Shown: one piece after another, positions 9,333-17,821 of the stretch | Numbering within the stretch: the first letter of the stretch is position 1 | Layout: the number at the start of each line of letters is the position of its first letter | Assembly (NCBI RefSeq): GCF_026015965.1 | Contig: NZ_CP110383.1 | Coordinates: forward strand, 1,181,501-1,245,500 | Direction of reading: 5' to 3' | Origin: Selenomonas sputigena | Lineage (GTDB): Bacteria > Bacillota > Negativicutes > Selenomonadales > Selenomonadaceae | DNA: 64,000 bases | Made by a program: the position numbers and the translations under genes | Notes under the pieces: generated by a model | The model's database searches: none | Told to the model about the DNA's origin: nothing | Seen by the model: the letters and a program-made list of their open reading frames with translations, nothing else

Positions 9333-10352
9333 TCAAGCCAGTATATCATCCACAGCAGACCAGTCGACCTCGCCCTCCTCGAAGGGGCGGCGGCGCAGAC
9401 GATGCGCGAGCACGAGGCGGCTGACGGCCTTCATATCTTCCTTTTCGACCTCCGTGCGCCTCGAGAAGGCGGCATTCGCCATCGCCGCCTTGATGAGCGT
9501 AATGTCGGCGCGGTGTCCGTCGACGCCGAGCGCGAGCGAGATGTGCGCCGCCTTTTCCAGCATTCTATCTGCCACGGCGACGCTTTTGAGGAGAGAGCGC
9601 GCCCTTTCGATTCGCTCGCGCAATGCCTCCTGCTGCTCCCTGTAGGACGCTGCAAAGTCCTCCGCATCCTGCTCATAAGCGATGCGCCTCTTCACCACCT
9701 CGATGCGATCCTTCGCCTCGCGCTCACCCGTCACCGTCACCGAAAGGGCGAAGCGGTCGAGCAGCTGCGGGCGTATGTCGCCCTCTTCGGGATTCATCGT
9801 GCCCACGAGCACAAAGCGTGCCGGATGTGCATAGGAAATGCCCTCGCGCTCCACCGTATTGACGCCCATCGCCGCTGAATCGAGCAGGATGTCAACGATG
9901 TGATCGTCGAGCAAATTGATTTCATCGACATAGAGAATGCTGCGGTTTGCCTCCGCGAGGATGCCCGCCTCAAACTCCTTCCTGCCATGCCGGATCGCCG
10001 CCTCTATATCGAGCGTGCCCACGACGCGATCCTCCGTCGCACTGACGGGAAGCTCCACGACGCGCATGGGGACGCTCTCCTCCTTCATGCGTGCGCCCGC
10101 CGCAGCCTTCCTGCGGCAATCGTCGCAGAAAAACTCCGGCGCCGCAGGGTCACAGCGGCATGCACAGCCCGCCACCGCCCGCATGGCGGGCAGCAGTCCG
10201 GCAGCGGCGCGGACGGCGGTCGACTTCGCCGTCCCCTTCTCGCCCTTAATCAGCACGCCGCCTAAGGACGGCATGACGATATTGAGCAAAAGCGCCTTCT
10301 TCATCTCTTCCTGCCCCACGATGGCAGAAAAGGGATACGTCTTTTTCATCAT
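9333..10352 (-). CDS. ChlI/BchI/CobS-like AAA+ chelatase ATPase
   Basis: This 339-residue MoxR-clade AAA+ ATPase is the motor subunit of a class I metal chelatase. Walker A GEKGTAKS falls at residues 37-44, exactly the spacing seen in the adjacent ChlD-like protein, and Walker B is [11 protein letters not shown] short cysteine cluster (CACRCD then FFCDDC) sits at about residues 75-92, a feature common in bacterial ChlI homologues and possibly zinc-binding. ATG 10352 was chosen because AAGGG precedes it and the N-terminus [10 protein letters not shown] matches the family start. A GTG at 10403 that overlaps the previous stop is less likely. Together chlI, chlD and cobN supply a complete three-part chelatase within one transcript. 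Confidence 0.93.
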   Translation of the reverse strand: MMKKTYPFSAIVGQEEMKKALLLNIVMPSLGGVLIKGEKGTAKSTAVRAAAGLLPAMRAVAGCACRCDPAAPEFFCDDCRRKAAAGARMKEESVPMRVVELPVSATEDRVVGTLDIEAAIRHGRKEFEAGILAEANRSILYVDEINLLDDHIVDILLDSAAMGVNTVEREGISYAHPARFVLVGTMNPEEGDIRPQLLDRFALSVTVTGEREAKDRIEVVKRRIAYEQDAEDFAASYREQQEALRERIERARSLLKSVAVADRMLEKAAHISLALGVDGHRADITLIKAAMANAAFSRRTEVEKEDMKAVSRLVLAHRLRRRPFEEGEVDWSAVDDILA

Positions 10353-10399
10353 GCAGGTTTTCCCTTTCTCCGAATTTTGGAATCTATCTTTCGGCACAT

Positions 10400-11410
10400 T
10401 CACTCATCGACTGCCGAAATATGCGCATCATCAGGCAGATAAAATTCATCGCCATAAACCCTGTAGGCGATTTCCTGCACGCCGTAGACAAAGTCCTGCG
10501 AACAGTTGTAGAGGAAGGACGAGCGGGGCTTCACAAGGCTGTGAGTTTTGAGCGCCTTGAGCGTCTGAAGAGCCGGATCTTCCGTATAGCTGCGAATGAA
10601 CTCATCGAGCCATGCCTGCCCCTTCCATGGATAATCGGGCAAAAACAGTATGTCGGGATTGATCGATAGAATCACCTCCTTCGTCACTTCCTGCCCATTG
10701 CGCAGTCCGTAGGCGGAAACACCGTTGATGACGCCCGCATAGTGACAGGCGTCGTCGAAGCTCGATCCCTTGCCGCCGTATGTGGGCATGAGCGAGAGGA
10801 ACACGACGCTCTTCCTCTTCTCCTGTGGAATGGCGTCGACCTTCGTCTTGATCTCCGCCAGCTTTTCATCCATCTTCTTGAGCAAGATTTCACCCCTTCT
10901 CTTCTCCCCGATGGTTTCCGTCGCAAGGCGCACGAGATCCTTGACCTCTGCGAGATTATGCGGGCCTCTGCCGATGACGACTTTCAGTCCTGCATCGCGC
11001 AGCGGATCGGCAAGTTCCATATACTGCCAATCTGCAACAAGAACCACGTCGGGATGAAGGGAGACGATGTATTCTACGCTCGGCTGATGTATCGTCTCAG
11101 GTATTTGCGAAGCGAGCTCCACCATATTGGAATTGACGGATTCCTTCATGCTCGAATGAACGGCGACAAGCCTTTCAGGCGGCACGACGCTGAGAACGAT
11201 CTGATCCAAGGTCGCCGACAAAGTGACGATGCGCTGCGGCGGAGTGTCGAAATGTATCGTGCGCCCCGTGATGTCCGTCACCGAATACGATGTCGAAGAA
11301 TTCGCAGACGGCTCCTCCACATTCTTTTCGCCGCCGCACGATGTTGTCAGAAAAAGCAGCAAAACGACGACAACGAGGAGCGACGATTGCATGAAGACCT
11401 TACTCCGCAC
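10400..11410 (-). CDS. ABC-transporter metal-chelate/B12-type substrate-binding lipoprotein (copy 2 of 3)
   Basis: This is a 336-residue helical-backbone substrate-binding protein with a lipoprotein signal peptide and lipobox LTTSC. The start is GTG 11410, supported by a GGAAGGG ribosome site and an 11-nt overlap with the radical SAM stop; an in-frame ATG six codons downstream is an alternative. Segments [14 protein letters not shown] and [10 protein letters not shown] align with the same blocks in the other two binding proteins of the operon. The ligand is probably a corrinoid, haem or siderophore-like chelate. No cognate permease or ATPase is encoded in the window, so it must use components from elsewhere. 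Confidence 0.88.
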   Translation of the reverse strand: MRSKVFMQSSLLVVVVLLLFLTTSCGGEKNVEEPSANSSTSYSVTDITGRTIHFDTPPQRIVTLSATLDQIVLSVVPPERLVAVHSSMKESVNSNMVELASQIPETIHQPSVEYIVSLHPDVVLVADWQYMELADPLRDAGLKVVIGRGPHNLAEVKDLVRLATETIGEKRRGEILLKKMDEKLAEIKTKVDAIPQEKRKSVVFLSLMPTYGGKGSSFDDACHYAGVINGVSAYGLRNGQEVTKEVILSINPDILFLPDYPWKGQAWLDEFIRSYTEDPALQTLKALKTHSLVKPRSSFLYNCSQDFVYGVQEIAYRVYGDEFYLPDDAHISAVDE

Positions 11411-12482
11411 GATACCCTTCCTTTCCGAAAACTGCCGATGCTGCAGCCCTCTTCAACGCACATTCCGCCGCGCACGGCTCTTCTTGTTCCATTCCCAGCC
11501 AGCGCGCGAAGCAGCCGCCTCCGCAGGCGGCAAAATCGTGACATCGTCGGCAAAAATCCATGCTCCGCTGCATCTTGGCAGATACTTCCTGCAGACGACG
11601 CAAATTCACGCCCTGCATAACATTGCCTAGGAAGAAGCGCTTATCGCCGATGAAAGAGGAGCAAGCGTAGATGCCGCCATCGACGTCGACGTGGACGCCT
11701 TCGCCGTTCATCGCATAGCAGTGAGAAAAATCGCTCCCGCCGCGCCCTGCGATGTCTCTCGCCTGCTCCTCCTGCGATATGGCGAGACGACGCCCCGTCA
11801 AGCGATAAAGTGCATCGCGCCGAGCAAAAACCTCGCGCATCGCCGCCGCCATATCGCTTTCTCGCGGCAAAGCGGCGTTCGTGCCGCGCCCCTGCGCACG
11901 CAGGAGGTCGAAACCGACGCGATGCACATTGCCAAAGTAATAGGCCATATCGACGATATCGGTCAGGCTGTAAACATTCTCCGCCGTCACGACGCACGTC
12001 AGTCCGATGCCGACGCCGCGCCGCGCAAGGCGCTCGATGCCCGCCGCCACGTCAGCGGCAGAACCTCTGCCGTCCGAATATTGCCTTTGGCGATCATGCA
12101 CTGCCGACCTGCCATCGAGGCTCACGCCGATGCCCATGTTGGAATCGCATAGGATATTCACCGCCTCTTCCGTCAGCAGCGTGCCGTTCGTCTGAACAGC
12201 CATGTGCGCCTCGATGCGATGATCGCGCACATAGGCGGCGATACGTGCAAGGAGCGGCAATGCAAGCAGAGGTTCGCCGCCCGAAAACTGCAGGAGAAAC
12301 GGCTCCCCGCAGGAGGCAGCCAGATCGACAGCCCGCCGCGCCGTTTCCCATGCCATCGTGTGCCTCGCCTGACCGCTTGCATAGCAATAGCGACAGGCGA
12401 GGTTGCAGTCTCCCGTCAGGCTCAGCACCAGCATCTTCAGCCCCATCGCCGCCCCTTTCCGGCACGTTTGCACATCAAGCAT
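11400..12482 (-). CDS. Radical SAM/SPASM-domain protein within the B12-regulated operon
   Basis: The 360-residue protein carries the radical SAM signature CNLACRYC near residue 27, the SGGEPLL block, and a C-terminal cysteine-rich SPASM-like region (HCYAM, ACSSF, then CRRCHDFAACGGGC) that should hold auxiliary 4Fe-4S clusters. ATG 12482 overlaps the upstream TGA by one base; a second in-frame ATG twelve residues later (MGLKMLVL) is also plausible. SPASM enzymes usually modify peptides or proteins, such as sulfatase and quinohemoprotein maturases, while related folds act on tetrapyrroles (AhbC, AhbD, NirJ). No short peptide substrate gene is evident beside it. Its place between two chelate-binding proteins suggests a tetrapyrrole role, which is inference. 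Confidence 0.88.
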   Translation of the reverse strand: MLDVQTCRKGAAMGLKMLVLSLTGDCNLACRYCYASGQARHTMAWETARRAVDLAASCGEPFLLQFSGGEPLLALPLLARIAAYVRDHRIEAHMAVQTNGTLLTEEAVNILCDSNMGIGVSLDGRSAVHDRQRQYSDGRGSAADVAAGIERLARRGVGIGLTCVVTAENVYSLTDIVDMAYYFGNVHRVGFDLLRAQGRGTNAALPRESDMAAAMREVFARRDALYRLTGRRLAISQEEQARDIAGRGGSDFSHCYAMNGEGVHVDVDGGIYACSSFIGDKRFFLGNVMQGVNLRRLQEVSAKMQRSMDFCRRCHDFAACGGGCFARWLGMEQEEPCAAECALKRAAASAVFGKEGYRAE

Positions 12483-13480
12483 CAATTTCCTGCACTCGCG
12501 CCGCCTTCATCGGCAAAACGCTCAGGATAAACGGTCTTTGCCAGCACATAGACGGCTTCGACGGCATTTTGCGAGGCGCTGTAGCGGTACGTATCGGGCA
12601 CGCAGTAGAGACGGTTCTCGCGCACCGCCTTTACATGCTTGAACAACGGGTCATTGCGCAGCTTCTCACGGAATTCTTCCGTCTTTTCCCCCTCGGCGCT
12701 CCATGACGGCAGCAGGAACACGTCGGGGTCGAGCGCGACGACCTGCTCCATGGAGATGCTGTTGTCCTTCGTGAGACCCGCCATCGCTGCGCCGTTTCTG
12801 AGCGCGGCATGGCGGCACATATCGTCGAAGAGGTCGTCGCGCCGCCCGAAGACGCCGCTGAAAGCGAAAGCGACGACAATCGGCCTCTCGTCTTCGGGAA
12901 TGTCCGCCGTGCGCCGCGTCACATCCGCCAAGCGCTCATGCAGCCTTCCAGTCAAGGCCGCCGCTTCCTCTTCCCTGCCGATCACCTTGCCGATGGACTC
13001 GATGCGTGGAAAAACCGCCTCGATACTCTTGGGCGTTTTGGAAACAAAGACCGTCAGGCCCAGATCGCGCATACTCGCCACGAGTTCCTTCGGCACGCTG
13101 TCCGTCGTGAGCACAAGGTCGGGATGCTGTGCGAGCACGCGCTCGGGACTCTTGTCGTGCAGCTTGACAGGTACGGCTTTCGCCGCCTCTGCCATGCACG
13201 AAAGCCCCGCATCATCCACGTAGGATGAAAGCGCCGCAATCTGTTCAGGTGGCGCGAGCGCGAGCAAAATTTCATCCGTGCCGAGATTGAGCGAGACGAT
13301 GCGCTGCGGCTTCTCATGCAGCACGATCTCCGTGCCCATATCGTCTGTGCCGCAAAAGAAATCGCCCGCTTCTTCCTCCACCGCCGTTCCCCCGCGCGCA
13401 CATGCGCAGAGGAGGACGGTGACAGCGAGAAGGAGCGCCGGCACCACGCCGCGCCGCCATGCGTCAGAACGTATGCGCAT
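12482..13480 (-). CDS. ABC-transporter metal-chelate/B12-type substrate-binding lipoprotein (copy 3 of 3)
   Basis: This 332-residue protein begins at ATG 13480, inside the last codons of the TonB receptor gene (17-nt overlap). It has a basic N-terminus, a hydrophobic stretch and a lipobox LLCAC, so it should be an outer-leaflet inner-membrane lipoprotein facing the periplasm. The blocks RIVSLNLGTDEILLAL and HPDLVLTTDS match the Peripla_BP_2 (BtuF/FepB) fold. Being directly after the TonB-dependent receptor, it is the most likely periplasmic acceptor for whatever that receptor imports. It is the first of three paralogues in the operon. Confidence 0.88.
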   Translation of the reverse strand: MRIRSDAWRRGVVPALLLAVTVLLCACARGGTAVEEEAGDFFCGTDDMGTEIVLHEKPQRIVSLNLGTDEILLALAPPEQIAALSSYVDDAGLSCMAEAAKAVPVKLHDKSPERVLAQHPDLVLTTDSVPKELVASMRDLGLTVFVSKTPKSIEAVFPRIESIGKVIGREEEAAALTGRLHERLADVTRRTADIPEDERPIVVAFAFSGVFGRRDDLFDDMCRHAALRNGAAMAGLTKDNSISMEQVVALDPDVFLLPSWSAEGEKTEEFREKLRNDPLFKHVKAVRENRLYCVPDTYRYSASQNAVEAVYVLAKTVYPERFADEGGASAGN

Positions 13481-15440
13481 AGGTCAGGCGGAAGTTCAGA
13501 GGCAAATCGAGGTTGCCGTAGCGGTTCGAATAGTTCTCGCGATCGAGGAGATTGTAGATACCAAGCGTCACCGTATCATTCTTGCCGGCTGTATAGATAA
13601 CATTCATATTAAGCTGCAGCTTATCCGGCACATCTTGTGCTGCCCCATATCTTTGAGCCGTATATTCACGATCTCCAAGATATTTGAGGTTCAAATTTCC
13701 CTGCCATTTTTTCATCTTATAATCAACACGTACGAGTCCTTCGACGCGTCCTGCATCCTGTACCCAGCCTTTACTTCCCGAAGGATCCTTGATTTCAGGA
13801 TTGGAGAATCCTGCACCAAGGCTAAAGCTCCATGTATCATTGAAGCGTTTCGTATATTCGATTTCAAATCCCGTATTGCGAAAATCGCCCTTGTTCACTG
13901 CGTAACTTTGCTGCGTAGCCGGATTCAGAGCCCAGCCAATCTTATTCTTCATATCCATATGATAGACAGCAGCTTTCCACAGATCATTGCCACGCCTAAT
14001 CTTAATGCCGGTTTCATACGTCCAGCCGCTCTCAGGCTTAAGACCTGTCGGATTGAAATTCTTATACCGGAAGCTATCATCTACCGTCGGCATCTGAAAT
14101 GCTTTGCCAACATTGATGTACCATGCTGTATTGCGATCGAATTGATAATTCGTCTGGAATTGCGGCATAAAGACGCTTTGATCCTTCTCGGGATCATTGA
14201 TCCATTCACCACGCAGTCCGAGTGTGAAATTGAAACGTGGCGTGAATTGCTTGCTGTATGAAGCATAAAGCGCATTTCCCGTGCGCACAGCCGTACGCTC
14301 TTTCGCCGGCGTATCGATGCCCTCACGCTTATAAGAATAGCCCAAAACCAGCGAATCTTTTCCAATCTTCCAGTTCTTTTGCAAGTCGAAAATCTGACCA
14401 TCCATCGTTGCGTTGCTGTCATTTTTTTGATTTTTGATATAGTCATACCCATCTACCTGACGATAGTTATAACCAAGAACAGCGTGGATGCCATTTTCTT
14501 TCCCTTGGTAAACCAGACTAGCTGTATGGCGGCGATCATTATAGCGATAATTATATTTCACCCCCGTAGGAACAAGAGTATTTCCTGACTTCCTGTACTG
14601 GATTCCCCCGCGGGTAATATCACCTTCCATATAGTTGTAGTTCAGAGATATTTCTTCGGTCAGTTGTGCGATGAGTCCCACACGGCTTTTCTTTCCCTTG
14701 CCGACCCACCAATCAACCCATGAGATCTTATCAATGCCAAAGCCGTTGGAATGCGATAGATCCTTTGACCACTCACGACTCACATCGACGATGATACGAT
14801 CTCCCATATAGGTTGCTTCACTTTTCTTGAAATAATTTCCAACCGTTTGATTTATTTGAAATTCTGGTTCTCCCTCCTTCGGCTTCTTCAAAATGATATT
14901 GATAACACCGCCCATAGCCTCGCCGCCGTAGAGTGTAGATGCAGCTCCCTTGACGATCTCGATGCGCTCGACCATCGCGGCGGGTATATTTTCAGTACTC
15001 GGGTAATTCTTGAGATTCATCGGCACGCCGTTGACCATGACGAGCGTGCCCCTGTCATAGCCGCGCAATGTGATGCGTCCGGCCGCAAAACCGAAATCCT
15101 GCCCTGTCTCGCCGAAGGACGTGCTCGTCGAGCCGATCTGCTGGTCGATCGCCTCAAATACGTTGCGATAGCCCGCTTTTTCAATATCCTTCGCTGTGAT
15201 GATCGTCGTCGTCGCGGGCGTATCAAGATCGCTCTTCCACCTGCGCTGCGCCGTCACGAGCGTATCAGGCAAATCATGGCCACCGCTTTCTGCAGTTTCC
15301 GCACTTTGTTCCTGCACCTGCGTCGTTTTCGCTGCCGCCTTTCCTGCCGCCGCATTTTCCGCCGCATACGCCTCGCCCGATAGGCTCATGCCCGCGATTG
15401 CCGCAAGCACCGCCCACGTCAGATGTCTCTTGCCTTTCAT
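13464..15440 (-). CDS. TonB-dependent outer-membrane receptor (BtuB-like)
   Basis: The protein has 658 residues, with a signal peptide cut near AYAAE, a TonB-box-like LPDTLVTAQ at about residue 55, and a plug domain (ITLRGYDRGTLVMVNGVPMN, IEIVKGAASTLYGGEAMGG). A beta-barrel follows, ending in a terminal phenylalanine (YAHTF) as expected for BAM recognition. This class imports B12, haem or siderophores across the outer membrane with TonB energy. The gene is the first behind the cobalamin riboswitch, so a corrinoid is the best guess for its ligand. ATG 15440 follows GGAAAGGGTG. Its presence shows the organism has an outer membrane despite its Firmicute gene content. Confidence 0.93.
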   Translation of the reverse strand: MKGKRHLTWAVLAAIAGMSLSGEAYAAENAAAGKAAAKTTQVQEQSAETAESGGHDLPDTLVTAQRRWKSDLDTPATTTIITAKDIEKAGYRNVFEAIDQQIGSTSTSFGETGQDFGFAAGRITLRGYDRGTLVMVNGVPMNLKNYPSTENIPAAMVERIEIVKGAASTLYGGEAMGGVINIILKKPKEGEPEFQINQTVGNYFKKSEATYMGDRIIVDVSREWSKDLSHSNGFGIDKISWVDWWVGKGKKSRVGLIAQLTEEISLNYNYMEGDITRGGIQYRKSGNTLVPTGVKYNYRYNDRRHTASLVYQGKENGIHAVLGYNYRQVDGYDYIKNQKNDSNATMDGQIFDLQKNWKIGKDSLVLGYSYKREGIDTPAKERTAVRTGNALYASYSKQFTPRFNFTLGLRGEWINDPEKDQSVFMPQFQTNYQFDRNTAWYINVGKAFQMPTVDDSFRYKNFNPTGLKPESGWTYETGIKIRRGNDLWKAAVYHMDMKNKIGWALNPATQQSYAVNKGDFRNTGFEIEYTKRFNDTWSFSLGAGFSNPEIKDPSGSKGWVQDAGRVEGLVRVDYKMKKWQGNLNLKYLGDREYTAQRYGAAQDVPDKLQLNMNVIYTAGKNDTVTLGIYNLLDRENYSNRYGNLDLPLNFRLTYAHTF

Positions 15441-15507
15441 CTACATCACCCTTTCCAAAAATAAAGCGCCCCTCCTGCAAGGCAGAAAAGGCGCATAAGG
15501 GCGACGC

Positions 15508-15533
15508 AAAAAAATCCCGGCAGTTTCGCCGGG
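15508..15533 (-). terminator. Intrinsic terminator of the cobalamin riboswitch expression platform
   Basis: On the minus strand a perfect six-base-pair stem, CCCGGC paired with GCCGGG around a six-base loop, is followed by seven Ts. It lies between the B12 aptamer and the receptor start codon, so B12 binding would be expected to favour this hairpin and stop transcription before the operon. Confidence 0.85.
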
Positions 15534-15539
15534 AGGATT

Positions 15540-15778
15540 ATGTTCGTGCAGCCGAAGAAACGCCAAACGGCGCTTCCTTAATCCCCTTCCCATCACTCGC
15601 AGGTCAAATGGCGATTGTCCATCAGGCAGTTCTCCTGGCTCCAGCTCATCGCTCCCTGCGCCTTCCCAAGGCATTCGCCCCAGTGACATTCCTTGCAGGG
15701 TTGCTCGCTGCTACAGTGGCGGGACCGCTCCGGCTTCTACCGAATTCCCTATTAAGTCTTGCGACACCTGATCCAACG
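15540..15778 (-). promoter_or_regulatory. Cobalamin (AdoCbl-type) riboswitch
   Basis: The minus strand holds the hallmark B12 box at 15622-15641 (GAGCCAGGAGAACTGCCTGA). Upstream of it are the conserved AGGGAATTCGGTAGAAGCCGG start and a GGTCCCGCCACTGT segment at about 15700-15725. These are the core elements of the cobalamin aptamer. It sits between a good promoter (15797-15825) and an intrinsic terminator, an arrangement that represses transcription when B12 is plentiful. It controls the operon that begins with the TonB receptor. Outer boundaries are approximate. Confidence 0.9.
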
Positions 15779-15796
15779 ATATGAAATTCCTATAAA

Positions 15797-15825
15797 AGAA
15801 TAGCATTGATTTATTCCTATGTCAA
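15797..15825 (-). promoter_or_regulatory. Sigma70-type promoter for the riboswitch operon
   Basis: On the minus strand TTGACA (15820-15825) and TATTCT (15797-15802) are separated by 17 bases, and TGC in front of the -10 gives an extended -10. Transcription would start a few bases before the aptamer. Confidence 0.8.
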
Positions 15826-15835
15826 GCATAGGAAT
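15813..15835. promoter_or_regulatory. Perfect inverted repeat over the -35 element, candidate operator
   Basis: ATTCCTATG and CATAGGAAT form a perfect nine-base inverted repeat with a five-base spacer, and the -35 hexamer lies inside it. Further TAGGAAT half-sites follow at 15840-15846 (11 bases on, about one helical turn) and at 15786-15792 in the opposite direction. A dimeric repressor is the simplest reading; the regulator is not identified. Confidence 0.6.
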
Positions 15836-15867
15836 TCGATAGGAATCATTCTCCTTGTAGAAATTCC

Positions 15868-17106
15868 CTATTCAACATAGTGACTGAAACTGCCGATGAC
15901 GAGCGTCGGAAACTCCTTCTTGAGCCGTTCCAAAAACTCCCTAGCACCGACTGCCTCGCCCTGCGCCTCGGGCATGACTTCGAGGAAGGCATCGGGATCG
16001 ACATTGAGGTTGCGCACCTGCACCATGTTGACTGGCAGCTCGCGAAAGAAGCTGCGCCACGCTTCAAGTTCTTCGGCGCGGTCGTTGAAGCCCGGAAAGA
16101 AGAGCATGTTGAGCGACACGTATACACCGTGCGAAAGCGCGTAGCGAATAGACTCCTTGACGTCAGCGAGCGTGTAATTGCTGCGGTAGTACGCCGCATA
16201 GCTCTCCTCGATGGCGCTGATGATGCTCACACGCATGGAATCAAGACCGGCATCGACGATCTTTCGGATGCCCTCGGTATAGCCGGCATTCGTGTTGATA
16301 TTGATCTGCCCGCGCTTCGTCTCAGCACGAATCAGACGCTCGGCTGCCGCGATCGCATCCGCCGCAAGCGACGGCTCGCCCTCGCAGCCCTGCCCAAAAC
16401 TCACGATGGCATCGGGTGCAGTCGACAGATGATAGACGCCGACCTGCGCGATTTCCTCGGGCGTCGGGTGGAACGTGATGCGGCTCTGCGGCGAGGGACA
16501 GCACTCGGCGGGCTGCAGGGAGATGCAGCCGAAGCAATTCGCGTTGCAGACAGGCGACGTCGGTATGCCCGCTTCCCAGCGACGGTAAAAGAGATTCTGC
16601 GCCGTGCAGCAATGCCACTTCAAGGAGCAGCCCGCCACCTGTTCGACGATGCGGTTGCCCGGCAGATCCTTTTCAACGCGGCGCACGAGTTTCTTTAGTT
16701 CGCGCGTGTTGTAGTATACGGGATCCCACTTCATATTCTCATCCGTATAGAGCGCCGCCGCATAAAGCTCATCCTTGTAGAGCACGACCGCTGTGTAGCC
16801 GTAGAGAGCGAGCCTTTCAGCCCCTTCCTCTCGCTGAAAGGCAGGCAGAAAGAGCCGCGTATAGCCCGCAGGCAGGATGGCAGCGACGGCGCGTCCTGCC
16901 AGAGGCAGCATCTCACCCGCCGCCGTCATTCCCATCGCCGCGCGCTCGGGCAGGAACATCAAGTCCGCCGACTCGGGCAGAGGAATGAGGTCGGCAGGCG
17001 CAAGCGGCACGAGTGTATCACCCGAGCGTCCCAATCCCGCGATACCCGGCGCATCGAAGATCGCCCCGTCCTCATCGGCATAGAGCGCACGTATTTCCGC
17101 CTTCAT
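15868..17106 (-). CDS. Radical SAM protein of unknown substrate, co-transcribed with pth
   Basis: The 412-residue protein has an N-terminal region of about 150 residues without a recognised motif. A cysteine-containing stretch (GCSLKWHCCTAQ) follows, and then the radical SAM motif CNANCFGC near residue 187. Later blocks are SFGQGCEGEPSL and NTNAGYTEG. The motif CxxxCxxC is intact, so it should bind a 4Fe-4S cluster and S-adenosylmethionine. Its ATG overlaps the pth stop as ATGA, so the two are translated together from the promoter at 17822-17850. Its end lies about 40 bases before the riboswitch promoter of the next operon. The role is unknown; the extra cysteines before the motif could hold a second metal centre. 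Confidence 0.85.
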   Translation of the reverse strand: MKAEIRALYADEDGAIFDAPGIAGLGRSGDTLVPLAPADLIPLPESADLMFLPERAAMGMTAAGEMLPLAGRAVAAILPAGYTRLFLPAFQREEGAERLALYGYTAVVLYKDELYAAALYTDENMKWDPVYYNTRELKKLVRRVEKDLPGNRIVEQVAGCSLKWHCCTAQNLFYRRWEAGIPTSPVCNANCFGCISLQPAECCPSPQSRITFHPTPEEIAQVGVYHLSTAPDAIVSFGQGCEGEPSLAADAIAAAERLIRAETKRGQININTNAGYTEGIRKIVDAGLDSMRVSIISAIEESYAAYYRSNYTLADVKESIRYALSHGVYVSLNMLFFPGFNDRAEELEAWRSFFRELPVNMVQVRNLNVDPDAFLEVMPEAQGEAVGAREFLERLKKEFPTLVIGSFSHYVE

Positions 17107-17759
17107 GCTTCGCCCTCCTGCCTCTCGGTCTGCGGTACAGCGCTGCCTTTCTCTGCGTTTTCCTTCTCATGCGCTTCCTGCTTTACCGCCTTCTTCTTGC
17201 GCGGGTTGTAGCGATTCATCGCCATGTCGATGCCATCCGTCACGATGCACTCGACGGCGGGCAATAAATAAGAAATCGCCTCTTGAATCTTCGGCGCGTC
17301 GTCTGCAGGAAAAGGCGCAAGCACATGTTTGACGACCGTCCAGCCGGGCAAAGGACGCCCGATGCCAATGCGCACACGCGAGAAGTCCTCCGAACCGATG
17401 TGCGCGAGAAGCGACTTGATACCGTTATGACCGCCCGCACTTCCCTTGCGCCGCAGACGGATCGTGCCTGCCGCGATGTCCATGTCGTCGTGCGCGACGA
17501 TCAAATCCTCAGGAGTGAGCTTGTACCAATCGAGCAGAGGGCCTACCGCTCGTCCGCTTTCATTCATATAGGTCAAAGGCTTGACGAGCAGCACCTTCTG
17601 TGCGCCGATGCGCCCTTCGGCTGTAAGCGCATTGAACTTCTCACGCCAAGCATCGACACCAAGTCTTTCAGCCAAGGCGTCGACAAGCATAAAGCCGACA
17701 TTGTGCTTCGTACGTGCATACTCCGCCCCGGGATTTCCGAGACCGGCAATGATCTTCAT
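17103..17759 (-). CDS. pth: Peptidyl-tRNA hydrolase
   Basis: This 218-residue enzyme frees tRNA from peptidyl-tRNA that drops off ribosomes. The N-terminus MKIIAGLGNPG, the catalytic histidine context RTKHNVGF, VKPLTYMNESG and the loop VAHDDMDI are all present. ATG 17759 has a GGAGG site eight bases upstream; a longer frame to 17795 has no such support. A lysine- and glutamate-rich tail of about 30 residues extends beyond the usual 185-190 residues. The stop overlaps the following radical SAM gene by four bases. Confidence 0.95.
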   Translation of the reverse strand: MKIIAGLGNPGAEYARTKHNVGFMLVDALAERLGVDAWREKFNALTAEGRIGAQKVLLVKPLTYMNESGRAVGPLLDWYKLTPEDLIVAHDDMDIAAGTIRLRRKGSAGGHNGIKSLLAHIGSEDFSRVRIGIGRPLPGWTVVKHVLAPFPADDAPKIQEAISYLLPAVECIVTDGIDMAMNRYNPRKKKAVKQEAHEKENAEKGSAVPQTERQEGEA

Positions 17760-17821
17760 CGTATTCCTCCGAACGTTTCTAAACACTCGCCGCAAAACGC
17801 TGCGGCAAGTCCGCTATCACG

